Assembly: GCF_001653235.2 (NCBI RefSeq)
Contig: NW_019154046.1
Span: 516,227 to 580,226 of the forward strand
From: Pochonia chlamydosporia 170
Lineage: Eukaryota; Ascomycota; Sordariomycetes; Hypocreales; Clavicipitaceae
Direction of reading: 5' to 3'
Length of the DNA: 64,000 nucleotides
In this document: positions 23,065 through 35,135 of the stretch, piece after piece
Layout of the letters: the number at the start of each line of letters is the position of its first letter
Numbering within the stretch: the first letter of the stretch is position 1
Made by a program: the position numbers and the translations under genes
The notes under the pieces: model-generated
Databases searched by the model: none
What the model was told of the DNA's origin: nothing
The model's input: only the letters and a program-made list of their open reading frames with translations

Positions 23065-24758
23065 GTTCGTTCGTAGGGTGGTCCAAATGCAAAGGTCGAT
23101 GAGTGCTCTGTCGCCCAGGTTTCTTAGCAATTGTCTCAAGCTGGACAAGTTGGCTCTGGTAGTGGACGTCTATGGTCGCCAGCACGACGACCATCTCGAC
23201 CTCAGACTTGCCCACCCAAGCGCAGACAAAATTAGTAGGATTCCGGGATTTTGTGCCGCAGTTTAATAGCAGAGTGCATCCAAAAGCGACTTCGATTTCG
23301 GAGGAAGATGCCACGCTATACCTATGTTGCTCAACACAAGTCGGTTGGGCAATAATGCGAAGGACAAAGTCGCTGGCAGACAGCATGATCAGTTTTCAAC
23401 CGAGCCCCCTCGGGCCGATCGGCAGCGTTTTACTCCCAGTTGAATAAGCAACCTCCCGCCCAATTATTAAATGCGCGCCCGGACGCCTCTGTATTGGCCG
23501 CCACCAATTCTTGTAGCGCCTAAGTCCGCAGGTAGACGGAAATATCGAAAATACGGCGGCTAAAGTAGAGAGAGGTGGCAAAATTAGGAAAGCAACAAGC
23601 GAGATTAGCAGAAGCAAGCTCACTGTAACGGTCCAAGCGAGTATATTGACAACTGGCTAGGTGACTAAAAACAAGTATCCAAAGGTGAAGAAGAAAGGAA
23701 GAAAAGGAGAGCTCAGGGAGCTCTTGAGCTCCTGAGCTTGACGCAGCTAATCTCGCTTGCTGACAGGGATAGAGGCGAGAGCGGCCGCCGAGCCAACCTC
23801 GGGCTTAACCCGTTACATCAAGTACCTAAATCAATACAAGAATACGTGGTAGAACTTCTCATCAAGGCTATGCTTTGCTTTTTAGGTATGCATCACGTGC
23901 GTCTCCGCTTGATAAAGCATGGTTTCCATATGGTATAAGTCATAATTCACATGGTCTAATTCTAACTCTTGTTCATGGAAACTCTTAACAAGCTTGACAA
24001 TATATCTTCCTAAGACAGAAAGAATCATTAACTTTCAGCCACCCACCTCGAGCAAATACCTAAGACTCTTTTAAAGATCTCCCGGCGACTTTTCTTTCTG
24101 GCTTGTTTTGGCGTTGGTGTTGGCATAGGTGAGAAAACATGGCCAGGTATTGATACGTTTGGCAGAGCAGCACCTAATGTTGGCTGTTGATCGCGCCGTC
24201 CAAATCAACAAACAAAACTAATGTACACCCCCCCTCCTCTTGGAGCCTGGCCTGTTGTTTGGATGCTATTGGTTTGACTGCCTGGGATGTAGGACTCACA
24301 TCAGCGGTGACCAATCTAAAGATGATTTGACACGTATTTGATTACGTATCTGCATAAGATCTTCTTCGTTGGCCGGCTGGATACTCGCCCTCACGATGGG
24401 CCAGAACCCCAAGCATGTCCAAAATGCAAGTCGATACTTCGTCGATGGTAAGTTCTGTCACTCTTTGGAGAGAGGCAAGGCAGATTTGGTTATAAATAAC
24501 CACGATGTGGCCAAAAGTGTCAGTGCGGCGGTGGTGTGGTGCTCTAGGTATATGATACATCTCACTGCAATATAACGAGCCCAACGCCTCTTTTGCGCAA
24601 ATGCAAGGCTATTTCTTCTTCAACAATCGCGTTTAGCCACACACATGTGATCTGCAATATGGGGCCCCTTGGGCTCCCCGTAATAGGAGAGAGAATTAGG
24701 ATATCTTTGCGTATAAGAACGGCCGGTACGCTCTTCATTATAGGGGTCTCACAGATCT
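23065..24758. other. NLR promoter side; no recognisable gene
   Basis: Upstream region of the PNP-NACHT-ankyrin gene. A minus-strand frame at 23396-23623 begins with a hydrophobic leader-like run (SLLLLISLVAFLILPPLSTL) but has no continuing domain; I do not call it a gene. Confidence 0.4.
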
Positions 24759-25310
24759 GTGGGACCTCTTCATCAATATTTCACCTCACCGGCGCCATGC
24801 AAGCTGCAAAGACCTCAACAGACAACAAAAGCTACTACTAAAAATGTTACTCAAGTACCTTTTGCCACTGAAGAAGAATTTGATCGTTATTTCGATAATT
24901 TAGACAAGATAGCTAGTGGGGGCATTCAGTTAGCTGCTTCGACTGCGAGCTCGGGGACAACAGAGAAATTAACGTCACCGGAAGAATCCGTTGATCAAGC
25001 CTCTCGGGTTTGCTATCCAACGTCAACTAGATTATACATTGACAATGATGATCCCGGCAATTTGGCGAACTCAGATTCCGAAGATGATCTATTGTTGTCA
25101 ACCTCGAGAGCAGAAAAATCCTCCTCGAGACTCGATTCGACAAATACGGAACACAAGTCTAGAGAGCGTACGCTGGCAAGACCGAAGCCGAAGGCTAAAA
25201 CGAGGGGAAGAAGTAGCATAGTGAAAGGCTTAAAACGGATGAAAAGGGGGAAACAACAACGGGTATTGACAGTATTCAAAAACTGCGACGTCATCATATT
25301 TAAGGCGTGA
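24759..25310 (+). CDS. Unrecognised repeat-associated protein
   Basis: Open frame of up to 183 codons with protein-like composition: EEEFDRYFDNLDKIASGGIQ, a Ser/Thr-rich acidic middle (SDSEDDLLLSTSRAEKSSSR) and a basic tail (LARPKPKAKTRGRSSIVKGL, KRMKRGKQQ). The tail recurs almost unchanged at 29455-29605, where it is fused to other repeat sequence. It is therefore likely part of a mobile or duplicated element. No known domain; nuclear localisation is plausible from the basic tail. The start is uncertain. Confidence 0.35.
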   Translation: MGPLHQYFTSPAPCKLQRPQQTTKATTKNVTQVPFATEEEFDRYFDNLDKIASGGIQLAASTASSGTTEKLTSPEESVDQASRVCYPTSTRLYIDNDDPGNLANSDSEDDLLLSTSRAEKSSSRLDSTNTEHKSRERTLARPKPKAKTRGRSSIVKGLKRMKRGKQQRVLTVFKNCDVIIFKA

Positions 25311-25384
25311 CAAAGAGTGGAATGTTCATGGGATACCATGAACAGATTCAGTTAAACAGACAATATATCTTGGGGACACAGGGG

Positions 25385-25660
25385 ACACATTATGATTATG
25401 GTTCCTCCTCCTTAGTGACAATAAATTGGTAGTTCTATAACGCCGAAATGAGGCCATGGAAACTACTGATTGATGCTCCATGACGTCCAAATGTTGCAAT
25501 GTTACCCTGAGAATTGACGAACAGCAAGCAGGGTCATCCTCCGCGTTTTTAAAGGGGGTGTTGAGCCGGTTCTAACTCGTCGATGGGGGTAAACCGATCT
25601 AGATATGTAAGAAGCCAACTGACGTATTAGCCACCGGACTTATCAACGGAAAATCTTTTG
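25385..25660 (+). repeat. Dispersed repeat C, copy 2
   Basis: Reverse-complement match to 8520-8800, including CTATAACGCCGAAATGAGGCC and the end word CCAACTGACGTATTAGCCAC. It directly follows the unrecognised ORF at 24759-25310, as in the fused copy at 29455-29960. Confidence 0.7.
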
Positions 25661-25907
25661 CGCCTACGGTCAGGAGATCTTGCACTATTCACAAGCGTTC
25701 GATAGCTCTTGATATGTGTGGCTATTCCCCCCTCTCAGCCAAAATGAAACTTACTACGTTGCCGAAATTCTTGAGCATGCCTCGCTTGCACGGTGACTGC
25801 GTTGTTGGATAGGCCAGATTTGCACAGAAAATCGAAACGCACCGTATTATGTGAGTGAAAGAATTTTCATGCGTTTGGGTTATGCAAATCTCATTTGGGT
25901 CTAGTTA

Positions 25908-26958
25908 TCACTTATTTGAGCCGACTAGGACCTGGCCATGCTGACTCCTTGGTAGGTAGGCAAATATTCCTGGAACACCTTCACATCCATGCATGACTTC
26001 TTCACTATCCGCATTGTCCAGAATGAGAAGCCATCGGCCGATGCTCTCTAAACTCAGATGCTGCTGAATGAGCTCCCTACCATCATTATTGTCCTTATTT
26101 CTTGGGAGGTTTAGTTTTTCGACAAGATCCATACAGGCCAGTTCAAAGGCCGCCATGCTAAACGCGGGTAGCCAGAGTACGCTGCGCGCTGGTTCTTTTT
26201 CCTGTATCATATAGGCAACCCTTAGAACCACCTGGGTCTTCCCTACCCCACCCATGCATACCAGAGCAACACGACCCTTTCTCTTGGCGAATAGCATATC
26301 CATCAGCGATTTAATCACATTATCGCGACCAACAAAGCTATCGTTCTCAGCGAAAGGCACAGAGAATATCCGGTCTAGCGGCAATTAGCAAGATTTTATT
26401 AAAATAGAAAGCGGCACAGCCGTAGATAGTGAACTAACGCTGCTTCGGTGACTTTGACTGCCGGTTTGTGAAGTACTTTCCTAGTAGAGCTTTCGCCGTT
26501 GATGCGGCTGTTGCCGCGGCATATCTCTGCCATCCTTTTGACTTGTGCGAGTCAGCGTAGTCGCACACACCTTTAATAATCATACATGAAGGTAACTCGT
26601 CCCATACACCCGCCCCTTCCATTTCGAAGCCAATGACATTGTCTCTCTTCGCAAGTTGGTCGCGCGTTTCTCCCGACTTCAAAACAGTATCTGCAGAGCC
26701 AATTCCCCCCACATGTATGGCCAATGCCGGTGGCTCATTGTCCCTTGAATCTCTTGCTTCTCGTTGCCATTGTAGTTGATCTCTATGTATGAATTCATCA
26801 TCATTGCATCCTAGGTCTAGGCAGCTTGATTCTACCGCGCTCTCACACACCGGGTCTGCATTAGTACAACAGGCGTTGCAGATGTCACATTTCACCGTAT
26901 CCTGATGCTTATGGCGATATTTCGAGTCGAATACCTTGTCATGTACCTCTCCTAGCAA
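25908..26958 (-). pseudogene. NLR fragment: partial PNP_UDP_1 plus truncated NB-ARC
   Basis: The upstream part (26958-26434) is the C-terminal half of a PNP domain: FEMEGAGVWDELPSCMIIKG then VCDYADSHKSKGWQRYAAAT. The first half with the GIGGG loop is missing. The downstream part (to 25908) is an NB-ARC start: FSVPFAENDSFVGRDNV, Walker A CMGGVGKTQV, Walker B WLLILDNAD, ending abruptly at LPRSQHGQVLVGSNK. A GT-AG intron between them (about 26391-26443, GTTAGT...CTAG) gives a frame-compatible PNP to NB-ARC join. Both ends are truncated, so no working receptor is encoded. The architecture matches the split gene at 37576-44077. Confidence 0.85.
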
Positions 26959-28057
26959 GGGGCGTGGACAGCCATACTCTGCACTTTGACAACTCTTTCA
27001 CAAAGTAGGTAGAGTTGCCAGTCTCGCCGTTACGTCACACGGACGGATCGACTAACTTCACGTACTTTCGCTTCCATAGCTTAAACCTTATTAAATTTCT
27101 AGGACTTCTTTGTACATACCGACATGCCGGCAGAAACTGCAAGAGCCCGTGTCACGGTAAATAGGATTCAACAGCGTCTGCAGGTGCGAAGCCTTGAATA
27201 GAGCTAGCCCAACCACCTGATGGCTGGCCAGCCACCTGGAATATAAGGACGATAGCTGGGGAAGCTATTTAGATTACTATAAGAAGTTGTAGATACCCCT
27301 CACTAGATAGAAGAAAATCAAGGATCATAATCCACGTCTATGTCGTCCATAGCTGCACTTTCGTGATATCCTGTTCTTTCCTTGATCGCCAATGGACTCT
27401 AGAGGACGTGATAGTAATCCCCTCCAGTTCCGATTCCGACTGCGGCACAGATAGCGGCGACGAGGCGATAGACAGTGTCCTGCATATGAACCTGTTACAT
27501 GACCAACATCCTGACGACTCCCTTCCTTCTACTCTGCGATTGTGGCCTCTACATCAGACCGTCATTTCCCCGCTCTGTCGCCAACTACACAGGCCCTGCA
27601 GATCTCCATCCAGTTCCTCAAATCCCAGCCACATTAAATCACCGTACCCATCGTTGCTTCCTAGATAGTCCGTTCGTATTGAATGCGAAGAATCACTGCA
27701 CAAGCCTGCTCAGCACAACCCCAGTCAGGTCTAGCCCAAGGCTGAACTTCACCTGCATTCGGTAGAGATCAACATAATGTCCGAATACCCAGCTCCAGAG
27801 GATCGTCCAACACAACATTGGCTTGCGACAGCCTTGCCTCCACGTCGCCTTCTTCCTTGGGATGAGCAATACCCCCTATCTCAATTCTTCGACTGTACTT
27901 GCTCATATCACTTCATTGTAAAACTCTCATTGTTGCACATCGACTCATTCTGAACATCCCCAAAAACTTGCACCCACCGTGAATTCGAACTGCTGGGGTC
28001 GGCCATTGATTCGATTAACAAAAAACAGCCGAGCCCTCCGCACAAACTGTCATCTCG
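26959..28057. other. No recognisable gene
   Basis: Contains a plus-strand frame at 27363-27668 with an acidic stretch (DVIVIPSSSDSDCGTDSGDE) but no domain. The last 300 bp are CT-rich, as expected for the leader and promoter of the following gene. Confidence 0.4.
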
Positions 28058-29158
28058 ATGACTTCGACATACGCTCCACAAGGACCACCAACATGGGGAT
28101 CTCCAGGCCCTCAAGTAGCCGTCATGGCATTACCAATGAACTATAGCGTGATTAAACCTCCAGCCAAACAATTATACCCCCGTGGCTGGGTTACAGTTCC
28201 TATTCTACAGCTCATTTTTGCCGTCACCAGTGCTGGCTTTACAGCATTTCTCCTATTTACAAGCCTACGTATGAGAGTTATTCTTATGATTTGCGCCGTG
28301 AGTTGCGAAACCTCTAACCCAATGGGATGCACGGCACAGAAGGCTAGCGGTGGAATCTAAGAAAGCTGACATTTGCTCATTGTTCTCTCAAGTCCGGAAT
28401 ATCAATAGGCATCTCCATCTGGCTCATTTGTGCTCACTCTTGCGCACCACAGTCCCTCAAGCCCATGGTAGCCCTTCCCCTCGACTTTTTAGTCCTGGTA
28501 CTCTGGATCGCGACTGTTGGGTGGATGGTGCCCTCGGCGGTTAACCTCTCTACAGAAGGCTTCTTAGAAGCCTGTGCGGGCATTGCTGCGGGAATTGCTG
28601 GGATAGATTTGTGAGTAAAGTATTCTTTGTGATGTTCTTCCAAACTCGCTAAACTTCGATAATAGTATACTTTTTGCTGTGGGCATGATTGGCGATATTA
28701 TCGCTTTTCATCGCGTACGAAGACTCGGTCAATTCCAGCAATACCCACCTCAGCAGCCGAATATGCAGCCATATATGCAATCGCGAACCCCTCACCCCGG
28801 ACTCAGTTATGATCAACATGCTACTACAACGACAGTTAGAAAGCCTGAATTCGAAGTCCGAAGCCCTGTGAATCCACTTCCGACGCAAAACGCGATAGAA
28901 AACGCTGAACGGGAGTTTGAACATGAACTTGACCCTCAGTCAATGGCTGCCAGAGAAATGGATGGAAATTCCATGCCAAGTCTCAACGGGTTGACTTCTA
29001 AACCTGAGCTTGGTCCTCAGTCCGTCCAAACGAGAGAATTAGCTGACCAAGACCGGCCAGCTGAGTTGTCTGAGACAATTTCGCCAGCGTCACCATTTCC
29101 GTTTCGTGGCAGCGCTAGTCAATCGTTCGCGGAGCTTCCTACGCGACCGAAGTCTTGA
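28058..29158 (+). CDS. Four-TM MARVEL-like membrane protein (316 aa)
   Basis: Three exons: 28058-28297, 28393-28610 and 28666-29158; introns 28298-28392 (GTGAGT...AAG) and 28611-28665 (GTGAGT...TAG). 951 coding bases, in frame. Four hydrophobic helices lie in the first two thirds: VTVPILQLIFAVTSAGFTAF; MRVILMICASGISIGISIWL across the first splice; LDFLVLVLWIATVGWMVPSA; AGIAAGIAGIDFILFAVGMI across the second. A long polar cytosolic tail follows (Gln/Pro- then Ser/Glu-rich, with TSKPELGPQSVQTRELADQD). Spacing and size fit the fungal MARVEL-domain family of plasma-membrane organiser-like proteins; no catalytic motif. It is one of the few ordinary-looking genes in the window. Confidence 0.8.
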
Positions 29159-29445
29159 ATAGCCGGCATGTACAGGGCATCTCTTACATAGTATAGTAGA
29201 TCGGGGCTTGGTACGCGCGGCGTTTGTGTTGGTGAGCATGTTACTGTGACAAGACTTGCCCGATTTAGTCTGTTCGTAATTGTCATGTTCTGCATGTATA
29301 CGTACATACCTGTTTCATTATGGGTCGTGAAAATGCTTCGAATAGATCCTATAGAGGAGAGTGATGGGTTTCTGGTGATCTATAAGCATATATATGAGTT
29401 GCTAACGAAGGCGACCTTACTAGTAAATAGCCACGCGTGTAGTTT

Positions 29446-29960
29446 CATACAACCTCGAAAGGAGAAAAATCCCCCTCGAGACTCTTTTCGGCAAATACGG
29501 AGCACAAGTCCAGAGAGCGTACGCTGGCAAGGCCGAAGCCGAAGGCTAAAACGAGGGGAAGACGTAGCATAGTGAAGGGCTTAAAACTGATGAAAAGGAG
29601 GAAACAACTGACGTATTGGCCACCTGACTTATCAACGAAACATCTTTTTGTGCTTGTACCTTGCGACTTGCGTGCTACTTGAATTTGGAGTCACAGAGAA
29701 CCGTAGGTGTGTGTTTCACAGTTGTAAGCAATTGTCGCTCCTCAATTGCACAATACAGACGTCGATGAACTAGGGAAGAGTCAAACTGATCAAGTAGAGG
29801 AGAGCAGCATCAATAATGGGCACTTTTTGGAAGGGTCTGGCAGGAAATTGTCACCTTTATGGCGTGCGTTCTCACTTCAGCTTCGAAGAAGTCGAATTAC
29901 GCCTGCACTCTCCCATAGGTTTGTTTTTACGCTTTCGGTAAGGCCATCTGGTATAGATAG
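29446..29960 (+). repeat. Dispersed repeat C plus fused ORF tail, copy 3
   Basis: Positions 29446-29605 match the 3' part of the ORF at 24759-25310 (ARPKPKAKTRGRRSIVKGLK). Positions 29605-29960 match 8290-8560 inverted. The piece present between them at 25260-25610 is deleted here, so an internal deletion joined the two halves. Confidence 0.7.
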
Positions 29961-30046
29961 TGCTATAGAAGGTGGCTAACGACTTTGGAATAAGACCGCG
30001 AAAGTAGACGCTGGAAACGGACTGGCGACTTTATCATATAAGCACC

Positions 30047-31030
30047 TTACTTACTGCAGATTTCACTGGCCAATTTCTCTTGAGATGCCTGGCCAACAGG
30101 TACATAGCTAAGTAGTTCTTTTGCATACGATGCCGCGGCTAGGGCAGCATATCCTTGCCATTGCTTGTTCTTATGTGAATCGGCATAGTCGCATATCCCG
30201 CGGACGACGATACAAGGGAAATCCATCATTAGACCGGCCGCCTCCATTTCGAAGCAAAGTGCTCCAGTCTCACGACGAAGGAGTTCTCTGGTTGTTCCGT
30301 GTTTTATCACTGCATTTCCCGACGCAATGATGCCATAGAATACTTGTGGTTCAGGTTCTTCGCGAGCGTCTCTTTTCTCTTCCCACTCTGGCAGACAAGC
30401 CTCGCACATTGCTTTAGCCGTAGGATGGTCGTACTCAATCTTGAATAGGCGGTCTGTGGGCGCATTAGGTCTACCAAAACTTTGCCGTGTCCGCGCAGTT
30501 CTTTGAGTTGCCTTTTCAATATATTCCGGATAGCTCGGGTCATCGGTTAACACAGACGCTCTCATATTTGCAACTGCAGTCAACAGAGATCGCGGTGGGC
30601 TATTTAATGAGCCAATCCGCTGGAATTCGCCGCCTTCGACAACTTTTCCCATGTCATATTGAAACACCCCACCGCAGGTGCCTTCCGGGTAGCTCACCAC
30701 GATGTCTCCCAGTCGTACATCACAGTTGGCAGACGGAATCCCTCCTCCGATGCCGACCATCAGCCCGATGCGCAACGACCGAGAAAATGTTCGCATCATG
30801 TTAATCGCCACTGCCGTGGCTGATGTGGTGCCATATTGTCCGCCGGGAAGGCCAGCAATCACGACATAGTGTCTGCCGACCCGACCTAAGGTGTATGAGT
30901 TCGTATCTGTGCTGTCTTGCTCATCCAGGATGCCGAAGTTTTCATCGAGCATCTGCTTGGCTGCGGCGACCTCAATAGGCAAGGCACATATCCAACCGAT
31001 CTGGTACGCATCGAGTGCTGGAGGGGCCAT
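30047..31030 (-). CDS. PNP_UDP_1 (nucleoside phosphorylase-like) protein, NLR N-terminal type
   Basis: Complete single-domain frame of 327 codons starting MAPPALDAYQIGWICALPIE. Motifs: GLPGGQYGT, GLMVGIGGGIPS, VRLGDIVVSYPEGTCGGVFQ, FYGIIASGNAV, CFEMEAAGLMMDFPCIVVRG, ICDYADSHKNKQWQGYAALA. The family cleaves or phosphorolyses purine nucleosides in its enzymatic members; in fungal NLRs it is the presumed effector domain. The last codons (ICSK) sit on a splice-donor-like CA/GTAAGG, and the sequence beyond is repeat C rather than NACHT or NB-ARC. It is probably the first exon of an NLR whose remainder has been lost, although it may still be translated as a stand-alone protein. Confidence 0.85.
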   Translation of the reverse strand: MAPPALDAYQIGWICALPIEVAAAKQMLDENFGILDEQDSTDTNSYTLGRVGRHYVVIAGLPGGQYGTTSATAVAINMMRTFSRSLRIGLMVGIGGGIPSANCDVRLGDIVVSYPEGTCGGVFQYDMGKVVEGGEFQRIGSLNSPPRSLLTAVANMRASVLTDDPSYPEYIEKATQRTARTRQSFGRPNAPTDRLFKIEYDHPTAKAMCEACLPEWEEKRDAREEPEPQVFYGIIASGNAVIKHGTTRELLRRETGALCFEMEAAGLMMDFPCIVVRGICDYADSHKNKQWQGYAALAAASYAKELLSYVPVGQASQEKLASEICSK

Positions 31031-33520
31031 GATGCTTTAGCTCCCAGGTCGACATAGACATACCACTGCAGCCGGGTGCTTGTCCTCTCAAACTTTCAGT
31101 TTCTGGTCAACGACAAGCAATAAGCATGAGAATTTTTCAGAAATGATGCAATGTCTTCCGCTGGGAGGCAATCTAGGGGCGTGGAATGAGCAAGAAACTG
31201 ACCGTGATCGCCGTATGATTTATGACGAGACCAACAAGGCTTTCTTCAGCCATCACAAACGTATTGCAACATGACTTGTTGGATTAAGCCCCCCATGTAA
31301 CAAGAAGGCAGCCAATGACCGCCCGAATGTCTCCCGGTGAGGGGAGGGGAGGAGGCACGGCAGCGAGGGTGTGGTGGTTGCCCGCCTTAGCAGTAATGGA
31401 ATCTGCCTTCCCATCAGCCGATCGTTCCCATGGTGGCATTGAGGCATTTTAGTGTTCAGTGACAGTATTCAGAAGTCAAGCCGCGATAGCAGATGTAACT
31501 CACTCACCTCCGGCCACAATCTTTGGTAGGCACTCCGTCGCAGCTATGCTATGCTGTGCGATGAGGTGTTAGCATTTAGATAACACTGGCTCTCCATTCC
31601 GCCTCACCTGGAGCACCATGACAGAGAATGAAAAAAGCTGGTAGCGACAATGTTAGCTTCGAAGGTCCGTTTTCTTCAAAACGAAGAGCGTGGGATGGAT
31701 ACGGAATTTTACTCCAGTCCAAGTCGCCTCCGTTTGGGGACCACTCGCGTCTCAATATTGATGCAAAATTGGATGGCCGCGACTTTGTTGGCCGTGATTG
31801 CTTCACTGCCGAATAAAGTCCAACAGTCGCCAAACAGGCAGCCACGGGCCAGGACTAGTGTTGAGCGGCGGCCCGTCGCGTCCCTTATTGTCACAACACC
31901 CCTAGCATTCTTCTTGGTTGATTGGCCACTGCGGTTTGAACAAGGCTGCCCCAGACATAGCCAGGTACAGCCCAGGTCTTCATTGGGAATATGTTTTAGC
32001 CTGGCCTGCCGCATGTGGTTGGGTGGCGCGATGGTCCTGAGGGCGGCCCCTACAGAGGCGCCCCCTGTCTCTAATTGCGCGCCCTGTAGTAGTACCTCGA
32101 CTTGCTCGCAACTTCCATACATACCGATGTACTGCGTTTCCAGGTAATACTAGCCCCGAGGAATTGAGCCAAAGGATTCAAGCGTCCACTCAATAGCATG
32201 GCATTGGCGCATGTGTAAATTGCAAGAATTTGGGAGTAATACTATGTGCAGTATTGCGAAGATCGTCACATTTGGGCTTGTACTATTTAATCATTGCCAA
32301 CTCAATGACGAAGTTTGTGCTCCGCCTCTCTGCTAAAGGGAGCGGTTGCGATTTCCCAAGCCTAGGCTCTCTGGGCGGGCTATAGTCTCGCTTATGGAGA
32401 CTTCACCGTTATCGCGTCACAGGTCTTAAATAAGGTTCGCGAAGGCATTTACAGGAAGCACCAGATTGGATTACTCTACCGTCAGACAGATACTTAATGA
32501 TTCGGAGACCCAAAGCCAACCTTTGCGACCGATCAAAACCAAGGGTTCATTTCCCGCCGCGATTCTGTAGCGCGACTTGATGAAAGAGACAGCTACGGAA
32601 AGCACAAATCTGTAAAGCCAACATGGGGTGGACCTAGTAGGAAATGGGAGCAGAAAATGGCGTTGGAATCCATGTCTGTCCCACTAAACATGGGTTTATA
32701 AACACGTCATACCGTGTTCCTAGTTGAACAAGGATAGCACTTGGCTGGAGCTGATTATGGCTGCTTGGTCGACTGGCCTGTCGGATCAAAGCTGAACTGT
32801 CGTGCGTGCATTGGCCTACCGTGGATTTGCGTCTACATTCGGGGTTTGGAAACCAGCGCCACCTCCACAGGTTCCAAATCGGAAGCGCCTTTTGCTATAC
32901 GTTAGTTAATTCTGCAGTTTGTGTAGTAATATGTTTTTATTTGTCTGCGGTTGTAGAATAGTGAATGGTGTCTCACAGCTACTACATTTGTACTGGAAAA
33001 TAATTCTCTTGGCAGTATTCACAATACACATTATAGAAATGCCAGGTGTGTCTACCACACCACACTGATTCTCAGTAGCCAGCAGGAGTGTATGTATTAA
33101 ATCTTGGCAGATTTACGGCAAAGTGGATTTCGTTGGTGGGTTTGTTGGACTCACTATGATGCCTAATGGCGCCATAACTGGCCATCGACTTCGAATCCAC
33201 ATCCAGCTGACCCTGAATGTGGGACTATCTGCGCAGCCATGTTTGGACAACCAGCAGGGGTGAGTGTGATTTTACTGCAGCTTAGTTTAGCGTGCACACA
33301 CAACGCTCAGGGGTTTTCCTAGGATCCCCACAAAGCAACAAGGATTGTCTGTTCTACCCACACACCCTTCAACTTGGTGGTAGAAAACAACTCAAAGAAT
33401 GGTTAGGATAGAGCATTGCGTTCACATATAAGGTTCGTACTCCTTCAAGAGGTTCCAAGACCCTTCTTTCTTCTTTTGATCCTTGGGCTATGTAGCTATA
33501 GTTCAGGAGAGCCGCTCGAT
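31031..33520. other. Long stretch without recognisable gene
   Basis: Several open frames of 90-165 codons on both strands overlap at 31.5-32.1 kb, but none shows a domain or convincing protein composition. The rest is AT-leaning and featureless to me. Confidence 0.45.
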
Positions 33521-33842
33521 AGGTGATTATGTCACCTTGAGTTGCAAAGCCGTGCGAGGTGAATTTGTCACCTTGTGTACGGAGCGGAGACCTCTCCCAG
33601 GTTGCTCGATAGGTGAATTTTCGCCTTGAGTTGGTAAAGCCGTGCGAGGTGAATTTGTCACCTTGTGTACGGAGCGACAGTACTTCACGCGAGTGGGCCC
33701 CTCGTCTGAATTGCAAAGCTACAACTGTGCAAGTGCACGGAGCGTCAGTGGTGAATTTAGTCACCTGGATGCAAAACCTCATCAGTGGTGAATTTGGTCG
33801 CCTAGATATAGCCAAACTCGTTCGAGGTAAATTTGTCACCTT
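33521..33842. repeat. Array of seven near-palindromes, AGGTGAATTTGTCACCTT
   Basis: Seven copies of an 18-20 bp imperfect palindrome (arms AGGTGA and TCACCT) lie at 33521-33538, 33557-33574, 33611-33627, 33647-33664, 33749-33768, 33786-33805 and 33825-33842. Start-to-start spacings are 36, 54, 36, 102, 37 and 39 bp. Copies 2 and 4 also share flanks (CCGTGCG before, GTGTACGGAGCG after), so part of the array arose by duplication, but copies 5-7 have different flanks. It may be a cluster of protein-binding sites or a decayed minisatellite. Confidence 0.75.
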
Positions 33843-35135
33843 TTCCTTGGGAGGGGTTAAATTTTGGGCGGAAGGTATAGGGTAGGCTACATTATGCGCC
33901 AAGCTGTCATATATTCTTCTTTTTTTGACAGTATGTTCATCCATAAATTGGCTGGTGTGAGCCAGCAGTAATGATCGTCCAGAAATGGCATTCAGATTGT
34001 GATCTGGCAGGTGGGGCAAATGTGGAAGAGTGCTAGAGACCCATGTCAAAGCAGAAAGCTACCATGCATGGATCCACAAGCCCAGGATATTCTCAACTGA
34101 AGCATACTGTCGATGAAAAGATGTGAGAGACTATCTGAAAGGTGTTCCCACACACTGAAGCAGGTTACGGCTTCCCAAATGCACCCCGGTTTGTATTTAC
34201 CCCCTCTCAGTTCGTAGAACTTTCACACCATATATAGTGCGGGCGGTGTGTGTAGCAAGCAGCCTTCAAGTGACACGGAGCAGGGATGACATGGAATTTC
34301 ATGACATCGGGTAGGTAATAGCTGCTATCTGGGCAGACTTCCACGTTGCCGCCGACCAGCCCCTCTGCTAATGGATCAAGTGGTTCCTGAAGGCAACGGA
34401 CCATGACATTTCTGCTCAGAGGAGCATTGGGACGCCGTGCTGGGGCCATGCCTCATCGTTTTTTGCCTTCACCTCCCACCTTGTATGTGAAAATGGGGAG
34501 TTCATTTTTCGAGACGCGGCTAAAAGGTGCAGCACCAGTCTTCTTATTACACAAATAGATTATGCATTGTTACTGTAGTGGCATGATTCGTGAGGAGTTT
34601 ACTCTATAACTATTCTTTTGGATACCACTACTTCGCGGGCTCCTCTTTTACTCCGTGAGGTTTTTCATAACCCTGACATATTTCTTCATATCTATTGAGG
34701 CCGACTTGTGCCATTCATCTACATTGTGAGGGCTGGACAGGTTTGGTGGGAGCATGTCGACTCTTAAAGTGTTGACACGGATTGGGGGGGCTTAGAATCG
34801 AAGGTCAAGTATTTTTTGGTACGTATATGTCCTTAGGTTTAACGTTGTGCTGTCAAGTCTGCCGATTTATGTATCCAGCAGGGTTTCAGCTGGAGATTGT
34901 GGAACTTGGCAAAATCTGGGTGACCAAAGTAGGCAATCGGCTAAAAGGGGCAGGCTATTTAATGCATAGCCAGGTGAGTGGGATGATATGCTTTGCACTT
35001 CCCAAGTCATCTCCCTCGGGGGTTACTCCAGGATCCGAGTTGAACCAGCTTGTGAGCCTCGTCCGCGGTATCGGCCGGCATTCTAATTCGTTTTTAGAAT
35101 TTGAAAACGAAATTGAAGATACTGACTGCCTAGAC
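33843..35135. other. No recognisable gene
   Basis: No domain found in either strand. It precedes the PNP scrap. Confidence 0.4.

Noticed and set aside
31576..32147. Overlapping frames of 90-165 codons on both strands
   Set aside because: No domain, no consistent coding strand, no splice signals that join them.
33369..34049. 226-codon minus-strand frame
   Set aside because: It runs through the palindrome array, whose repeated units (TQGDKFTSHGF) create a fake repeat protein; no domain or codon signal.
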